From Bacillus sp. 491mf (GTDB taxonomy: Bacteria; Bacillota; Bacilli; Bacillales; Bacillaceae_G): a stretch of 63,075 bases of DNA. The translations under genes and the position numbers were made by a program. Of the stretch, positions 15,920-23,820 are shown one piece after another. The DNA lies in assembly GCF_900112415.1 (NCBI RefSeq), contig NZ_FOLV01000020.1, forward strand, positions 1 to 63,075, read 5' to 3'. Positions within the stretch are counted from its first letter, which is position 1. Each line of letters opens with the position of its first letter. The notes under the pieces were generated by a model, which did not search any database, had not been told where the DNA came from, and saw only the letters and a program-made list of their open reading frames with translations.

Positions 15920-17761
15920 CTATAAATAATCCAGTTTACCCTGAATCCAAATCTCTAAGGATAATGCTCTCATAAGACTTGTATAAAACTTAAAGTCTGT
16001 AAATAACCCCATATAATATTTTTCACAAATCTCAATAAGGGATTTTGGATTAACTAATCCCAATTCTGTCAAAGTAGGGCAATGATAGTACGAACTAATT
16101 TGATGCCATTCTTTTTTAAACCCACTTAACATAAATGTTGTATGGGCACCTTTAGTAGTTCGGGTTCGAATTTTCTCCGGAAGAATCCCTTTCATGGATT
16201 CGCGCAAAATATATTTACTATGTTTTGGATTATATTTTAAATGAACGGGTACTGCAGCAAGATATTCCATTATCTTAGAATCAAGAAATGGCGCACGAAC
16301 TTCCATTCCATTCGCATGAGCAACATACTGGTTTGTCCATTCCCTACCTGTTCTATAAATTAAGAAATTGAAATATTCTATCACTTCCTCCTCTGTCCAC
16401 TTACAATCGTTATATGTCGACGAAAATCTTTCCTGCAAAAGACTTGGGTCTATACGCTCACAATTAACCCAAGGAGGGATAAATTCCTCAGATTGATGGA
16501 ACTTCGGCTTGAGTGTGTACTTGTAGAACAGTTCCCAAAGTGGAATAGCACTTTCTCGCCAGAGCTTTAACTCTTTTAATAAAGTTGCGAACCTTTTTTT
16601 CTTAGCAAGGCCCGCTAAATAGTACGGCGATCCATGCAATACTTGATCTCCATACATACCGCTCATATGTATATGAACCCCATCCTCTTTCATAACTTGA
16701 AGAATTTCTGATCCAAACTTATAGTTGAATAAGTGATATGGCTCATCAAAAGATTGTAAATACGAGAAGTCACCTCTGAAATTCCAATGATGGTCTCCAT
16801 CTATCATCCTTGATTCACTAGGATATTTTTGTAAAGCGGATAAAACATAAGGTTCCTCATTTGCCTCTTTTTGTTTTTGAAAAACATAAGTGTAGGCTTT
16901 CATGTTAATTTTCGAATTGAATTCCTGGTCTAATTGAGCTATAGTCGAAAAAATAGACGAAGAATCTAAACCGCCACTCAATGAAATTCCTACAGCACCG
17001 TCACTTCTAATTTGATTATGAACCGTGTTTGCAAACAAATGTCGAAATCCTTCTATGTACTCAGATTCTTTCTTATAGGAAATCGGTAGAGGTTTAAAAT
17101 GATAATATCGGTCGACAGATAACTTCCCTTGAGAAAGCGTGAGATAATGCCCTGCCTTCAATCGATAAATACCCTGGTATGCTGTAGCCTCTTCTACCTT
17201 CGGATTATCTAACAAATACCCTTGTAAATAACGTAAGTTGAGCTTCTTTGTTACATTACTATGCATCAATATTTGTTTAATTTCAGACCCCCATACTAAT
17301 GTAGAACCATCGAAATAATAGAACAGGTGTCGATGCCCTACGCGATCTCGTCCAAGCAATAAGCTTTGCTTCGTCTCATCCCATATAGATAAAGCAAAGT
17401 CCCCATGCAATTCCTGTAAGAAATCTTCGCCCCAACAATCATAGGCATATACTACTAAATAAGCATCAGGTTCATCTCTTTTCACTTCTAATCCTAATTT
17501 TCTTTGCAAATTTTCTTTATAATCTAATCTACCATCGAAGGTAATAAAGTAGTTACGTCCATTGACCTTATAAGAAATCTTTTGATACTTTGCATCTGGT
17601 GTAGTGAATAATAAAGCTTGTCCTAAAGCGACGTTAGATGCACATAGTAGTGTCTCTTTTGAATGTATTCCCCTGTGTTTTGCCACACTCAGCATTTCAT
17701 TAATATAAGGGGTAAAATTATTTGGATTGGAATAGGTAACGATACCTGCAATTGTACTCAA
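15920..17761 (-). CDS. lasso peptide cyclase (C), asparagine-synthetase-like
   Basis: 613 residues. The N-terminal class II glutamine amidotransferase-like domain starts MSTIAGIVTY, so the catalytic Cys2 of true AsnB is replaced by Ser and the glutaminase is presumably inactive. The C-terminal synthetase domain carries the ATP-pyrophosphatase loop SLSGGLDSSS (about 260). In lasso pathways this enzyme adenylates the Asp/Glu side chain and closes the macrolactam with the new N-terminal amine. It lies 48 nt downstream of B2 and 58 nt upstream of the precursor, in operon. Confidence 0.93.
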   Translation of the reverse strand: MSTIAGIVTYSNPNNFTPYINEMLSVAKHRGIHSKETLLCASNVALGQALLFTTPDAKYQKISYKVNGRNYFITFDGRLDYKENLQRKLGLEVKRDEPDAYLVVYAYDCWGEDFLQELHGDFALSIWDETKQSLLLGRDRVGHRHLFYYFDGSTLVWGSEIKQILMHSNVTKKLNLRYLQGYLLDNPKVEEATAYQGIYRLKAGHYLTLSQGKLSVDRYYHFKPLPISYKKESEYIEGFRHLFANTVHNQIRSDGAVGISLSGGLDSSSIFSTIAQLDQEFNSKINMKAYTYVFQKQKEANEEPYVLSALQKYPSESRMIDGDHHWNFRGDFSYLQSFDEPYHLFNYKFGSEILQVMKEDGVHIHMSGMYGDQVLHGSPYYLAGLAKKKRFATLLKELKLWRESAIPLWELFYKYTLKPKFHQSEEFIPPWVNCERIDPSLLQERFSSTYNDCKWTEEEVIEYFNFLIYRTGREWTNQYVAHANGMEVRAPFLDSKIMEYLAAVPVHLKYNPKHSKYILRESMKGILPEKIRTRTTKGAHTTFMLSGFKKEWHQISSYYHCPTLTELGLVNPKSLIEICEKYYMGLFTDFKFYTSLMRALSLEIWIQGKLDYL

Positions 17762-17809
17762 ATAAACCTCCCCTTCTTTGTTTTCTCTAATCTACATGCG
17801 AAAAAATTT

Positions 17810-18202
17810 TCAGATAGAAAACAGCACATTATGTGCTTCTTTTACATCTGGTGTATCATTAATTACCCGCTCTTGAAACTCTATCCAAGCATGTGCAGTA
17901 AAATTTACTTTAGATGCCCCGACGCACATATTGACGTTGTACCCATTTTTTGAAAGTATGTAATAACCGACTAAAGACTGATGTAAACATAGCGCTTTGT
18001 CTTTTAAAAAATGCTTATTGCATGCCGTTTGAATAATCTCACATATCTTATATAACTCTTCTGGCTTAACCGAGTCCTGTGTTACCTTTCGTTTCTTTGT
18101 TTTTATCCATTCACACGTTTCTTTTAATCCTTTCTTATCCAAAAGATAATCAATATAAAATAGAAGTAGAAAGACTTGTACCCTAACCTTTAACATGCTC
18201 AT
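17810..18202 (-). CDS. lasso leader peptidase (B2), transglutaminase-like
   Basis: 130 residues, the size of a stand-alone B2 protein. The cysteine-protease triad is visible as C72 (KALCLHQSL), H104 (FTAHAWIEF) and D116 (VINDTPDV). It cuts the leader after the residue following Thr(-2). The gene overlaps the end of B1 by 20 nt, indicating translational coupling. Confidence 0.92.
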   Translation of the reverse strand: MSMLKVRVQVFLLLFYIDYLLDKKGLKETCEWIKTKKRKVTQDSVKPEELYKICEIIQTACNKHFLKDKALCLHQSLVGYYILSKNGYNVNMCVGASKVNFTAHAWIEFQERVINDTPDVKEAHNVLFSI

Positions 18203-18476
18203 TTACCGTTACAATTTGATGATGAACTAATTTTTCTATAAAACGATATAAATCTTGCCAAACCTGATCTTCCTCTACCTCATATTCATTGATTACATGA
18301 TTCACAATCACTTGTAGTTCCTCAAAACGTTTTAGTAGCTCCCAAAACATAGCCCCCATCTCATCTAACCCCAAATATATCCCTGTTTCATAATTTAATA
18401 TGACAAAATTATTTTCACCTTTGGAAGTAAATATTTCTTTCTTAAATGTAATACGCGAGTCTTTTTGTATATCCAT
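18183..18476 (-). CDS. lasso RRE protein (B1), PqqD-like
   Basis: 97 residues. PqqD fold with ENNFVILNYETGIYLGLDEMGAMFWELL, typical of the RiPP recognition element that binds the leader and delivers it to B2. Split B1/B2 genes are the rule in Gram-positive lasso clusters. It is the first gene of the lasso operon, preceded by CAGGAGGTATTGT, with a candidate regulatory motif at 18499-18507. Confidence 0.92.
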   Translation of the reverse strand: MDIQKDSRITFKKEIFTSKGENNFVILNYETGIYLGLDEMGAMFWELLKRFEELQVIVNHVINEYEVEEDQVWQDLYRFIEKLVHHQIVTVNEHVKG

Positions 18477-18852
18477 ACAATACCTCCTGACATCTAACTA
18501 TTCAGTGTTTTTACTTTATGAACTCTTTACTGATAGTACTTTACAAATCAAAATTCTAAATATTTTCCGTGAAACAAATATATCATCCGACACAAAAATT
18601 GAGTATTGGGAAAATTCACTCAATAAAAGAACTACTTTGTTATACATTTTATGAAAATTGTTCCCGAAAACAAAAGAATTACAACTTTCGACCACATAAT
18701 ACACCAATATTCCCTACATATATTTTTCCCAACATATAAAATGTGTTAGAGTGATTCGATATACTGAATGATTTTGATATAATTGTCTCCTATAAAGATT
18801 GAATCTAAAAATATACATTATATGGAAAGTAAATAACAATAAGGAGGGGAAT
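18477..18852. promoter_or_regulatory. divergent promoter region between the lasso operon and the mauE-like gene
   Basis: A 376-nt AT-rich gap with no convincing gene. TATTCAGTG at 18499-18507 lies just upstream of the B1 ribosome binding site. The same core, inverted (ACTGAAT), is at 18763-18769 between a weak -35 (TTCGAT, 18755) and a good -10 (TATAAT, 18778-18783) of the plus-strand promoter, the layout of an activator-dependent promoter. A related palindrome is in the promoter of the RRNPP regulator (21642-21654). Confidence 0.45.
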
Positions 18853-19383
18853 ATGGAGATTATATTTACTACACTTTGTTTCAGTCTAGGACTGCTATTC
18901 TCAATTAGCATATTGGATAAAGTTCTGAAATTTAAGGAACATCTCTTGATTGTAAAGAACTACAAACTCATACCCGAATATACTGTAGCACCTTTCACAA
19001 TTATCACTATATTTTTGGAATTATATTTATCTTGCTGTTTATTTCTTCTTAACGTCAGACTTCTTACTGTCATAATAGGAACTACTCTTTTGCTTGTATA
19101 CACTGTAGGGATCTCTATCAATCTATTACGTAAACATACAAACATTTCATGTGGGTGTGGGGGTATCCTTAACAGTAAGCAACTCAGCGTTACCTTAGTC
19201 TGGCGAAATGTAGCTCTTATTTCTTCTTTATGGGTTACTTTTTTTGCTAATTATACAATCCAAATTTCGTCTCTATCTTTTGTTACACTTGTCTTCTCAT
19301 TCTTTGTAGCTACTAATATCATCTTGCTTCTTTCTATATTTAAAGACAATATAGAGACATTCAAAACATACTATAATAGATAA
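18853..19383 (+). CDS. MauE/DoxX-family membrane protein
   Basis: 176 residues from ATG 18853 (AAGGAGGGG upstream). Four to five membrane helices, with the MauE-type pattern LEL in a helix and a C-G-C-G-G motif in the loop after helix 3 (NISCGCGGILNSKQ). MauE-type proteins are VKOR/DsbB-like partners of periplasmic thioredoxin-fold proteins. It is 13 nt from a TlpA-like redoxin gene and divergent from the lasso operon, so a role in forming or isomerising the predicted C3-C22 disulfide of the lasso peptide is plausible but inferred. Confidence 0.75.
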   Translation: MEIIFTTLCFSLGLLFSISILDKVLKFKEHLLIVKNYKLIPEYTVAPFTIITIFLELYLSCCLFLLNVRLLTVIIGTTLLLVYTVGISINLLRKHTNISCGCGGILNSKQLSVTLVWRNVALISSLWVTFFANYTIQISSLSFVTLVFSFFVATNIILLLSIFKDNIETFKTYYNR

Positions 19384-19396
19384 GGAGGATGGCCTA

Positions 19397-19939
19397 GTGC
19401 GCCAGGACCTAATATACCTATTATTATTTATTGCTTTTTTATTAATCACCCTTCAAATGTTTGTGTTATTTTGGTTGTCTAAAATGCTAAAATTCACTAT
19501 ACAGCGCTCTCCAGGTATCAAAGAAGTAAGAATTGGAGATAAAGCTCCGCATTTTTCAGCTCTTGATATACAGGGACATGAAGTTCAATTAAAAAGTCTT
19601 CTCCGTGAAAAAAACGTATGTTTACTGTTTATAGATACAAATTGTTCAATTTGTAAAGGGATACTTCCACATATGCAACACCTTACGTCTCGTTACGATA
19701 TCCAGTTCGTAATCATTAACGAAAATACTGTCATGGATGATACCGGAATACAGAAGTTGTTATCCCCATCTCTAATATACATAAAAAGCCCAGAAATTTT
19801 CCGAAAATACGTAATGCGAACCGTTCCCCAAGCCATATTAGTAAATCAAACTGGTTTTGTTCAAAATCGAAATTTAATACCCGATATTGAAGTATTACAA
19901 GACCTCTTAGACAATTATCTAGAAGAACAAACAGCGTGA
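19397..19939 (+). CDS. membrane-anchored TlpA/MauD-like thioredoxin-fold protein
   Basis: 180 residues, GTG start with AAGGAGG upstream. One N-terminal membrane anchor (about 6-29), then a redoxin domain starting at IGDKAPHFSALDIQG, with the redox motif CSIC at 83-86 and a cis-proline region TVPQAILV. It is extracytoplasmic by topology. Paired with the MauE-like protein it forms a MauE/MauD-type thiol-redox couple. Followed by a terminator at 19996-20023. Confidence 0.82.
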   Translation: MRQDLIYLLLFIAFLLITLQMFVLFWLSKMLKFTIQRSPGIKEVRIGDKAPHFSALDIQGHEVQLKSLLREKNVCLLFIDTNCSICKGILPHMQHLTSRYDIQFVIINENTVMDDTGIQKLLSPSLIYIKSPEIFRKYVMRTVPQAILVNQTGFVQNRNLIPDIEVLQDLLDNYLEEQTA

Positions 19940-19995
19940 TTCATCAATTTCATATTTGAATATCATAATGGTAAATAGATTGCAGCATATAAAAT

Positions 19996-20024
19996 AACAC
20001 GCAGGGAAAACTCCTGCGTGTTTC
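19996..20024 (+). terminator. terminator of the mauE/tlpA-like operon
   Basis: AACACGCAGG-GAAAACT-CCTGCGTGTT followed by TCGATTT. Confidence 0.75.
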
Positions 20025-20187
20025 GATTTCAGCCTAGATTTAAATATAAATTAAGTAATTAACTGAACTTAGGTTTATTTCGTAAAAAAAGCGTTGATAC
20101 CAACACAAAAGTTGCTTCTTGTTAGTAGAAGCATAAATGATTCTTACACTATAACTTGTAAGAACCATTGTACTTTCATAGAAATAA

Positions 20188-20340
20188 TTAATTTCCAACA
20201 ACCCCAGGTGGATCTTGAGGCTTATTATCTAGCAGAACTCCGTTGCTTTGATTAGGATATATATTATAGTGGATAGTAACATCTACCCACAAAACTAAAG
20301 AAATGGTACATAATATAAAATATTTCATTAACTTTCTCAT
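20188..20340 (-). CDS. secreted pro-peptide, candidate RRNPP signalling peptide
   Basis: 50 residues, read directly. The ATG (20340-20338) overlaps the stop of the regulator (ATGA), so the two are translationally coupled. The product begins MRKLMKYFILCTISLVLWV, a short basic plus hydrophobic Sec-type export signal. It then has a polar region and ends KPQDPPGVVGN. This is the organisation of Phr, PapR and NprX precursors, in which a C-terminal 5-10-residue piece is released outside, re-imported by an Opp permease and bound by the TPR domain of the adjacent regulator. The end KPQDPPGVVG is the best candidate for the mature pheromone. Confidence 0.8.
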   Translation of the reverse strand: MRKLMKYFILCTISLVLWVDVTIHYNIYPNQSNGVLLDNKPQDPPGVVGN

Positions 20341-21596
20341 TTATATTCCCCCTTATTACTTAACAAGCTTTTTAATATATTATTACTTATACGAAGATAC
20401 TGATTAGATAATAAAAGATCACTTTCTTCGTAATAAAAAGAAATCTTCTCTGCATATTCTAAAGCCTCTTTTAGTTGATTTTCCCTTTCCATAATAGGTA
20501 GACCATGACGAATTAAATAGTGAATTAAAAGTTCTTCCTCTCCTAATGCTTGTAAATACAACACATTTAACCTCACATATTCAGGACTTTCTTTGTTTTC
20601 CAAAATATAAAGTTCCTCTTTTAACATCTCAACTACTTTTTTATACTCTTGCATTTCTACAAGAATTTGTGCAATATTTCCTAGCGTTAAGTAGTAGTCT
20701 TCTGTATATTTTTGCTTTAACTGCAATGATTTATAATAATAATCCAATGCTTCAGCTGGTTTTTTCTGAGAATAATACAAAAAACCTAAATTATGCAAAG
20801 TTCTTGCCGTTTCTGAAACATTTTGTATCAATTCAGCATCATCTAGCATCTCCAATAACACTGTTTCAGCTGTCTTATATTCACCTGTCCTTATAAGATG
20901 AATTGCAATAATTGTTTTAACATGTAAGATACGATAAATATTACTCGTTTCCTGAAACACCTTTAAAGCTTTATAACCGAAATATATAGCTAAAGTGGAG
21001 TGATTCAATTTACTATGTACTAAAGCTTGGTAATAATAATATTCTTTTATTTTATCGCTATAAATTTCAACGGATTCACTAATATCATTTAATACTTTTA
21101 ATGAAGTCGTTAACTCCTTCCTTTTAAAATAATATATAGCATATAAAAAATCTGATAAATACCTTTCGTACTGGGAAAATTTTCTTTTATACCTATTAAT
21201 GCCGCCAAACCTTTTTTCAACCTCATCCAATTGATCTAGAAACAAATAGTATCGTAATTCACATAATTCATATAAAAAAATAAGCTTTGTGCAACTTATA
21301 TACTCTTTGTGATTGTTCAAAAAGTTGTATAAAGAGTTTGCCTTTCCTTTGTTTAGCCGTTCTATTGCATCATAAAAAGCATCTATTTTCTTCTGAAAAT
21401 CTTGGATTTTTCTCTCTTCCTCTTCAACAGATACTCCTAATCGCTCACATAATAATTTTAAAGTATCTAAATTTGCTTCTTTTGAGTTATTCTCTATTTT
21501 GCTTAGATGTGTAACTGAACATATTCCCCTGCATAATTGTTCTTGTGTCTTGCACTGTTTTTTTCGATGATAGTAAATAATTTTTCCAATACCCAT
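20337..21596 (-). CDS. RRNPP-family HTH-TPR transcriptional regulator (NprR/PlcR-like)
   Basis: 419 residues. XRE-type HTH at about 5-60 (KTQEQLCRGICSVTHLSKIENNSKEANLDTLKLLCERLG), then roughly eight TPR-like helix pairs (for example ARTLHNLGFLYYSQKKPAEALDYYYKSLQLK at about 263-293). Length and layout match NprR-type receptors; NprR is about 420 residues. These are peptide-pheromone receptors that bind DNA or another protein depending on the peptide. The partner pro-peptide overlaps its stop codon. GGGGGGGAG precedes the ATG. A 13-bp palindrome (21642-21654) in its own promoter may be its operator. Confidence 0.88.
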   Translation of the reverse strand: MGIGKIIYYHRKKQCKTQEQLCRGICSVTHLSKIENNSKEANLDTLKLLCERLGVSVEEEERKIQDFQKKIDAFYDAIERLNKGKANSLYNFLNNHKEYISCTKLIFLYELCELRYYLFLDQLDEVEKRFGGINRYKRKFSQYERYLSDFLYAIYYFKRKELTTSLKVLNDISESVEIYSDKIKEYYYYQALVHSKLNHSTLAIYFGYKALKVFQETSNIYRILHVKTIIAIHLIRTGEYKTAETVLLEMLDDAELIQNVSETARTLHNLGFLYYSQKKPAEALDYYYKSLQLKQKYTEDYYLTLGNIAQILVEMQEYKKVVEMLKEELYILENKESPEYVRLNVLYLQALGEEELLIHYLIRHGLPIMERENQLKEALEYAEKISFYYEESDLLLSNQYLRISNNILKSLLSNKGEYK

Positions 21597-21641
21597 ATAC
21601 TCCCCCCCCTTCCAATAATTCCTATGTAAAATTTTATCAAC

Positions 21642-21654
21642 TATTCACTGAATA
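21642..21654. promoter_or_regulatory. palindrome in the RRNPP regulator promoter
   Basis: TATTCACTGAATA is a perfect 13-bp palindrome with a central C, 46 nt upstream of the regulator start. TATTCAGTG at 18499 and ACTGAAT at 18763 near the lasso promoters resemble its half-sites. Confidence 0.4.
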
Positions 21655-21799
21655 TTCAATAAAATATAAGATTCCATAAAAAAAGGAAGATACCATTAAT
21701 CGTTTGTCACGTTAATCGTACCTCCTCTTCTTTTTCATTAATTACTAGCGTGGCTTTACTTACACTCTTCTAATATCTATAAAGCTGTTATGCTAGATT

Positions 21800-23062
21800 T
21801 TAAGAATTATACAGTTCCATAACTTTCTCCACTACAAGCTCAGCAGTCCCCTCTTCTGGAGGCATCCACAAATTTGTAACCGGTCCATACACCACAGGAT
21901 TGAGTTCTACTTCATATCCTCCGTATGTATATTCTTCTTTTGTAGGTAGATAACCAACATAACCGTTCGTATAGCCGCCAAAAAAGACAAGTTCGTTATT
22001 CAATCTTTCTTTAATTTCTAGGGCTGTTTCTGAAAATGGTTCCATTGGTATTCCAGAATATGAACCTTCATTGATTTGAAATAACTGAATTTCTAAATCA
22101 ATCGCTAACTGTCTCATATTTCGTTTGTATTTATCTAACATGATCGTAAGCCATTGGTCAGTATTTACGCCCCAATGTGTTTCCGCTAATTGTGCCATCT
22201 GCTTTATTCCATCGGGTTCGGGAATATCTTTTAATTTCATTGGTAATGTGCTTGAAATAGTTTTCAACTTTGAAATTGAGTTGTACGCAATTGTTGGCAA
22301 CATCGTTAAGACATTTCCACTTACTACGTAAGCCATTTGTTTTAATGATTCCATTGAACCACGATATTTGGCATTCACATTTCCCGCGGCCCCCTGAACA
22401 ATTATTACAGGACAGTTAAGTGTTCTTTCAAGGATCTCCCTTGCCAAACCTGGGTAATCGGCTGATAATATATCACTATCTCCCTTTAAAACATTTGGAT
22501 GAGCAGTACAAAATACAATGATTCCGGTTAAATCCTTTGTTTGATCGTTTCTAATAGCTAGAACTCCGATTCGTTTATCCACAACTCCATTTACATCAGC
22601 ACCCATTTTTGCTTTGCCATCAGGTGTTTTCTCTCTTCGATTTATCCCTATTTCCCCTAACGTTACGTTCCACCCAACTTCAGATGCTTGCATATTGTCA
22701 TTTGCGATAATAGCCGCTCTTATTACATTAGTGATGAGAATTGTTTTATAAGGCATTATTAACTCATCATCGCCAACTGTTTCGGGACCAGAATGCGTAT
22801 GAGTATACACAACCATTATGTTTTCTAATGGAACATTTAGCTCATTTGCGATTTGTTCCCGAATGATTACAGTATCTTCTATTAACATTCCTATGTTGTC
22901 AATGCTTATAAATACGGTCTTTGTTTGATTGCTTTCAAACACATATGCTGTTGCATAAATGTGTTCATCAATATTACGAATTCCTGTTTCTCTATGGTAT
23001 CCGATGAAGTCGATACCTAGAGGGGGTGTGATATCTACTTTATATATTCCTACTTTACTCAT
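21800..23062 (-). CDS. neutral ceramidase-like protein
   Basis: 420 residues. The start VGIYKVDITPPLGIDFIGY and the metal-ligand region VVYTHTHSGPETVG (about 104-117) match the N-terminal domain of neutral/alkaline ceramidases, as does the AHPNVL segment (about 193). It is shorter than secreted ceramidases (about 650 residues), lacks their C-terminal domain and has no signal peptide, so it is a cytoplasmic member of unknown amidase substrate. GGAGAG precedes the ATG. It is not obviously in operon with neighbours. Confidence 0.8.
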   Translation of the reverse strand: MSKVGIYKVDITPPLGIDFIGYHRETGIRNIDEHIYATAYVFESNQTKTVFISIDNIGMLIEDTVIIREQIANELNVPLENIMVVYTHTHSGPETVGDDELIMPYKTILITNVIRAAIIANDNMQASEVGWNVTLGEIGINRREKTPDGKAKMGADVNGVVDKRIGVLAIRNDQTKDLTGIIVFCTAHPNVLKGDSDILSADYPGLAREILERTLNCPVIIVQGAAGNVNAKYRGSMESLKQMAYVVSGNVLTMLPTIAYNSISKLKTISSTLPMKLKDIPEPDGIKQMAQLAETHWGVNTDQWLTIMLDKYKRNMRQLAIDLEIQLFQINEGSYSGIPMEPFSETALEIKERLNNELVFFGGYTNGYVGYLPTKEEYTYGGYEVELNPVVYGPVTNLWMPPEEGTAELVVEKVMELYNS

Positions 23063-23181
23063 TTGGATCTCTCCAGTTATTTATGTAATTGGTTATTTCA
23101 TTCAGTATTTGGTTTTGTATATTGAAATAAGAGTCCCATAGAAGGTTCTCCTTTTTTAAGAAAGTCTTAGTTCGTCGAATA

Positions 23182-23670
23182 TTAATCCCATATATCAGGA
23201 CGTTCCATTCCCATATTCCGCATATAGTCTAATAGTTGTCCTGTATGCACCGCCTCATGATAAGCTACTCTCATTAAAAAATCACCTAATGGTCGAATAT
23301 ATCCTGTAAATCCTTTATCACTTAAATCTGACCGGTCAATTTTAACGTTTACTAAATCGTCTTTTGTTAGAAATTTAATCAAGTTTAAGAATTTTTCTCT
23401 ATATGGTAATGAAAATTCGAGTTCCGCTTCAATGGTTGTAAAGTTTCTCGAAGAATATGGTTCATCAAGGTTCTGTACACTTCCACAATTTTGGATTATT
23501 TGATAATAGCTATACTCAGATTCCAGAACATGTCTAATCATTTCTGCACATGTAAAAGCTTCATCATCAGGTTTCCAATTTAACATGTGGTTAGGAATGG
23601 CTCTCCATACTTTAATACTTCTACGTCTAACTTCTTCAAAATTCAAAAGAATTAAGTCATTCTCATTCAT
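23182..23670 (-). CDS. DinB-family protein
   Basis: 162 residues, a four-helix bundle with the DinB/YfiT metal-ligand histidines visible in AEMIRHVLESEYSYY (about 43-57) and VAYHEAVHTGQLLDYMR (about 137-153, HxxxH). DinB proteins are a large Bacillus superfamily related to bacillithiol S-transferases; the substrate is not inferable. AGGGGGAG before the ATG. Monocistronic. Confidence 0.85.
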   Translation of the reverse strand: MNENDLILLNFEEVRRRSIKVWRAIPNHMLNWKPDDEAFTCAEMIRHVLESEYSYYQIIQNCGSVQNLDEPYSSRNFTTIEAELEFSLPYREKFLNLIKFLTKDDLVNVKIDRSDLSDKGFTGYIRPLGDFLMRVAYHEAVHTGQLLDYMRNMGMERPDIWD

Positions 23671-23789
23671 TTTAATCTCCCCCTTTGCACTTATAAATTA
23701 ATAATACCAAATTTACAGAAAATAACAAGAATGTACGTTCGGTTAAATAAGGCTTCTCCTTTTTTGATAAACGCCAATGGTATTTCAAA

Positions 23790-23818
23790 AATAAAAAAGA
23801 ACCGCTGATTCCAGCGGC
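23790..23818 (-). terminator. terminator of spoVR
   Basis: GGCCGCTG-GAATC-AGCGGTTC followed by TTTTTTATTTTT on the minus strand, directly after the stop. Confidence 0.88.
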
Positions 23819-23820
23819 CC

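Noticed and set aside
18516-18911. Two minus-strand frames (63 and 65 codons) in the lasso/mauE intergenic region
   Set aside because: No ribosome sites, one overlaps the mauE-like start antisense, and the composition is that of AT-rich promoter DNA.
11966-21654. Integrated prophage or transposon as carrier of the lasso block
   Set aside because: No integrase, transposase, attachment-site repeat or phage gene is visible; only dispersed repeats flank the block on the left.
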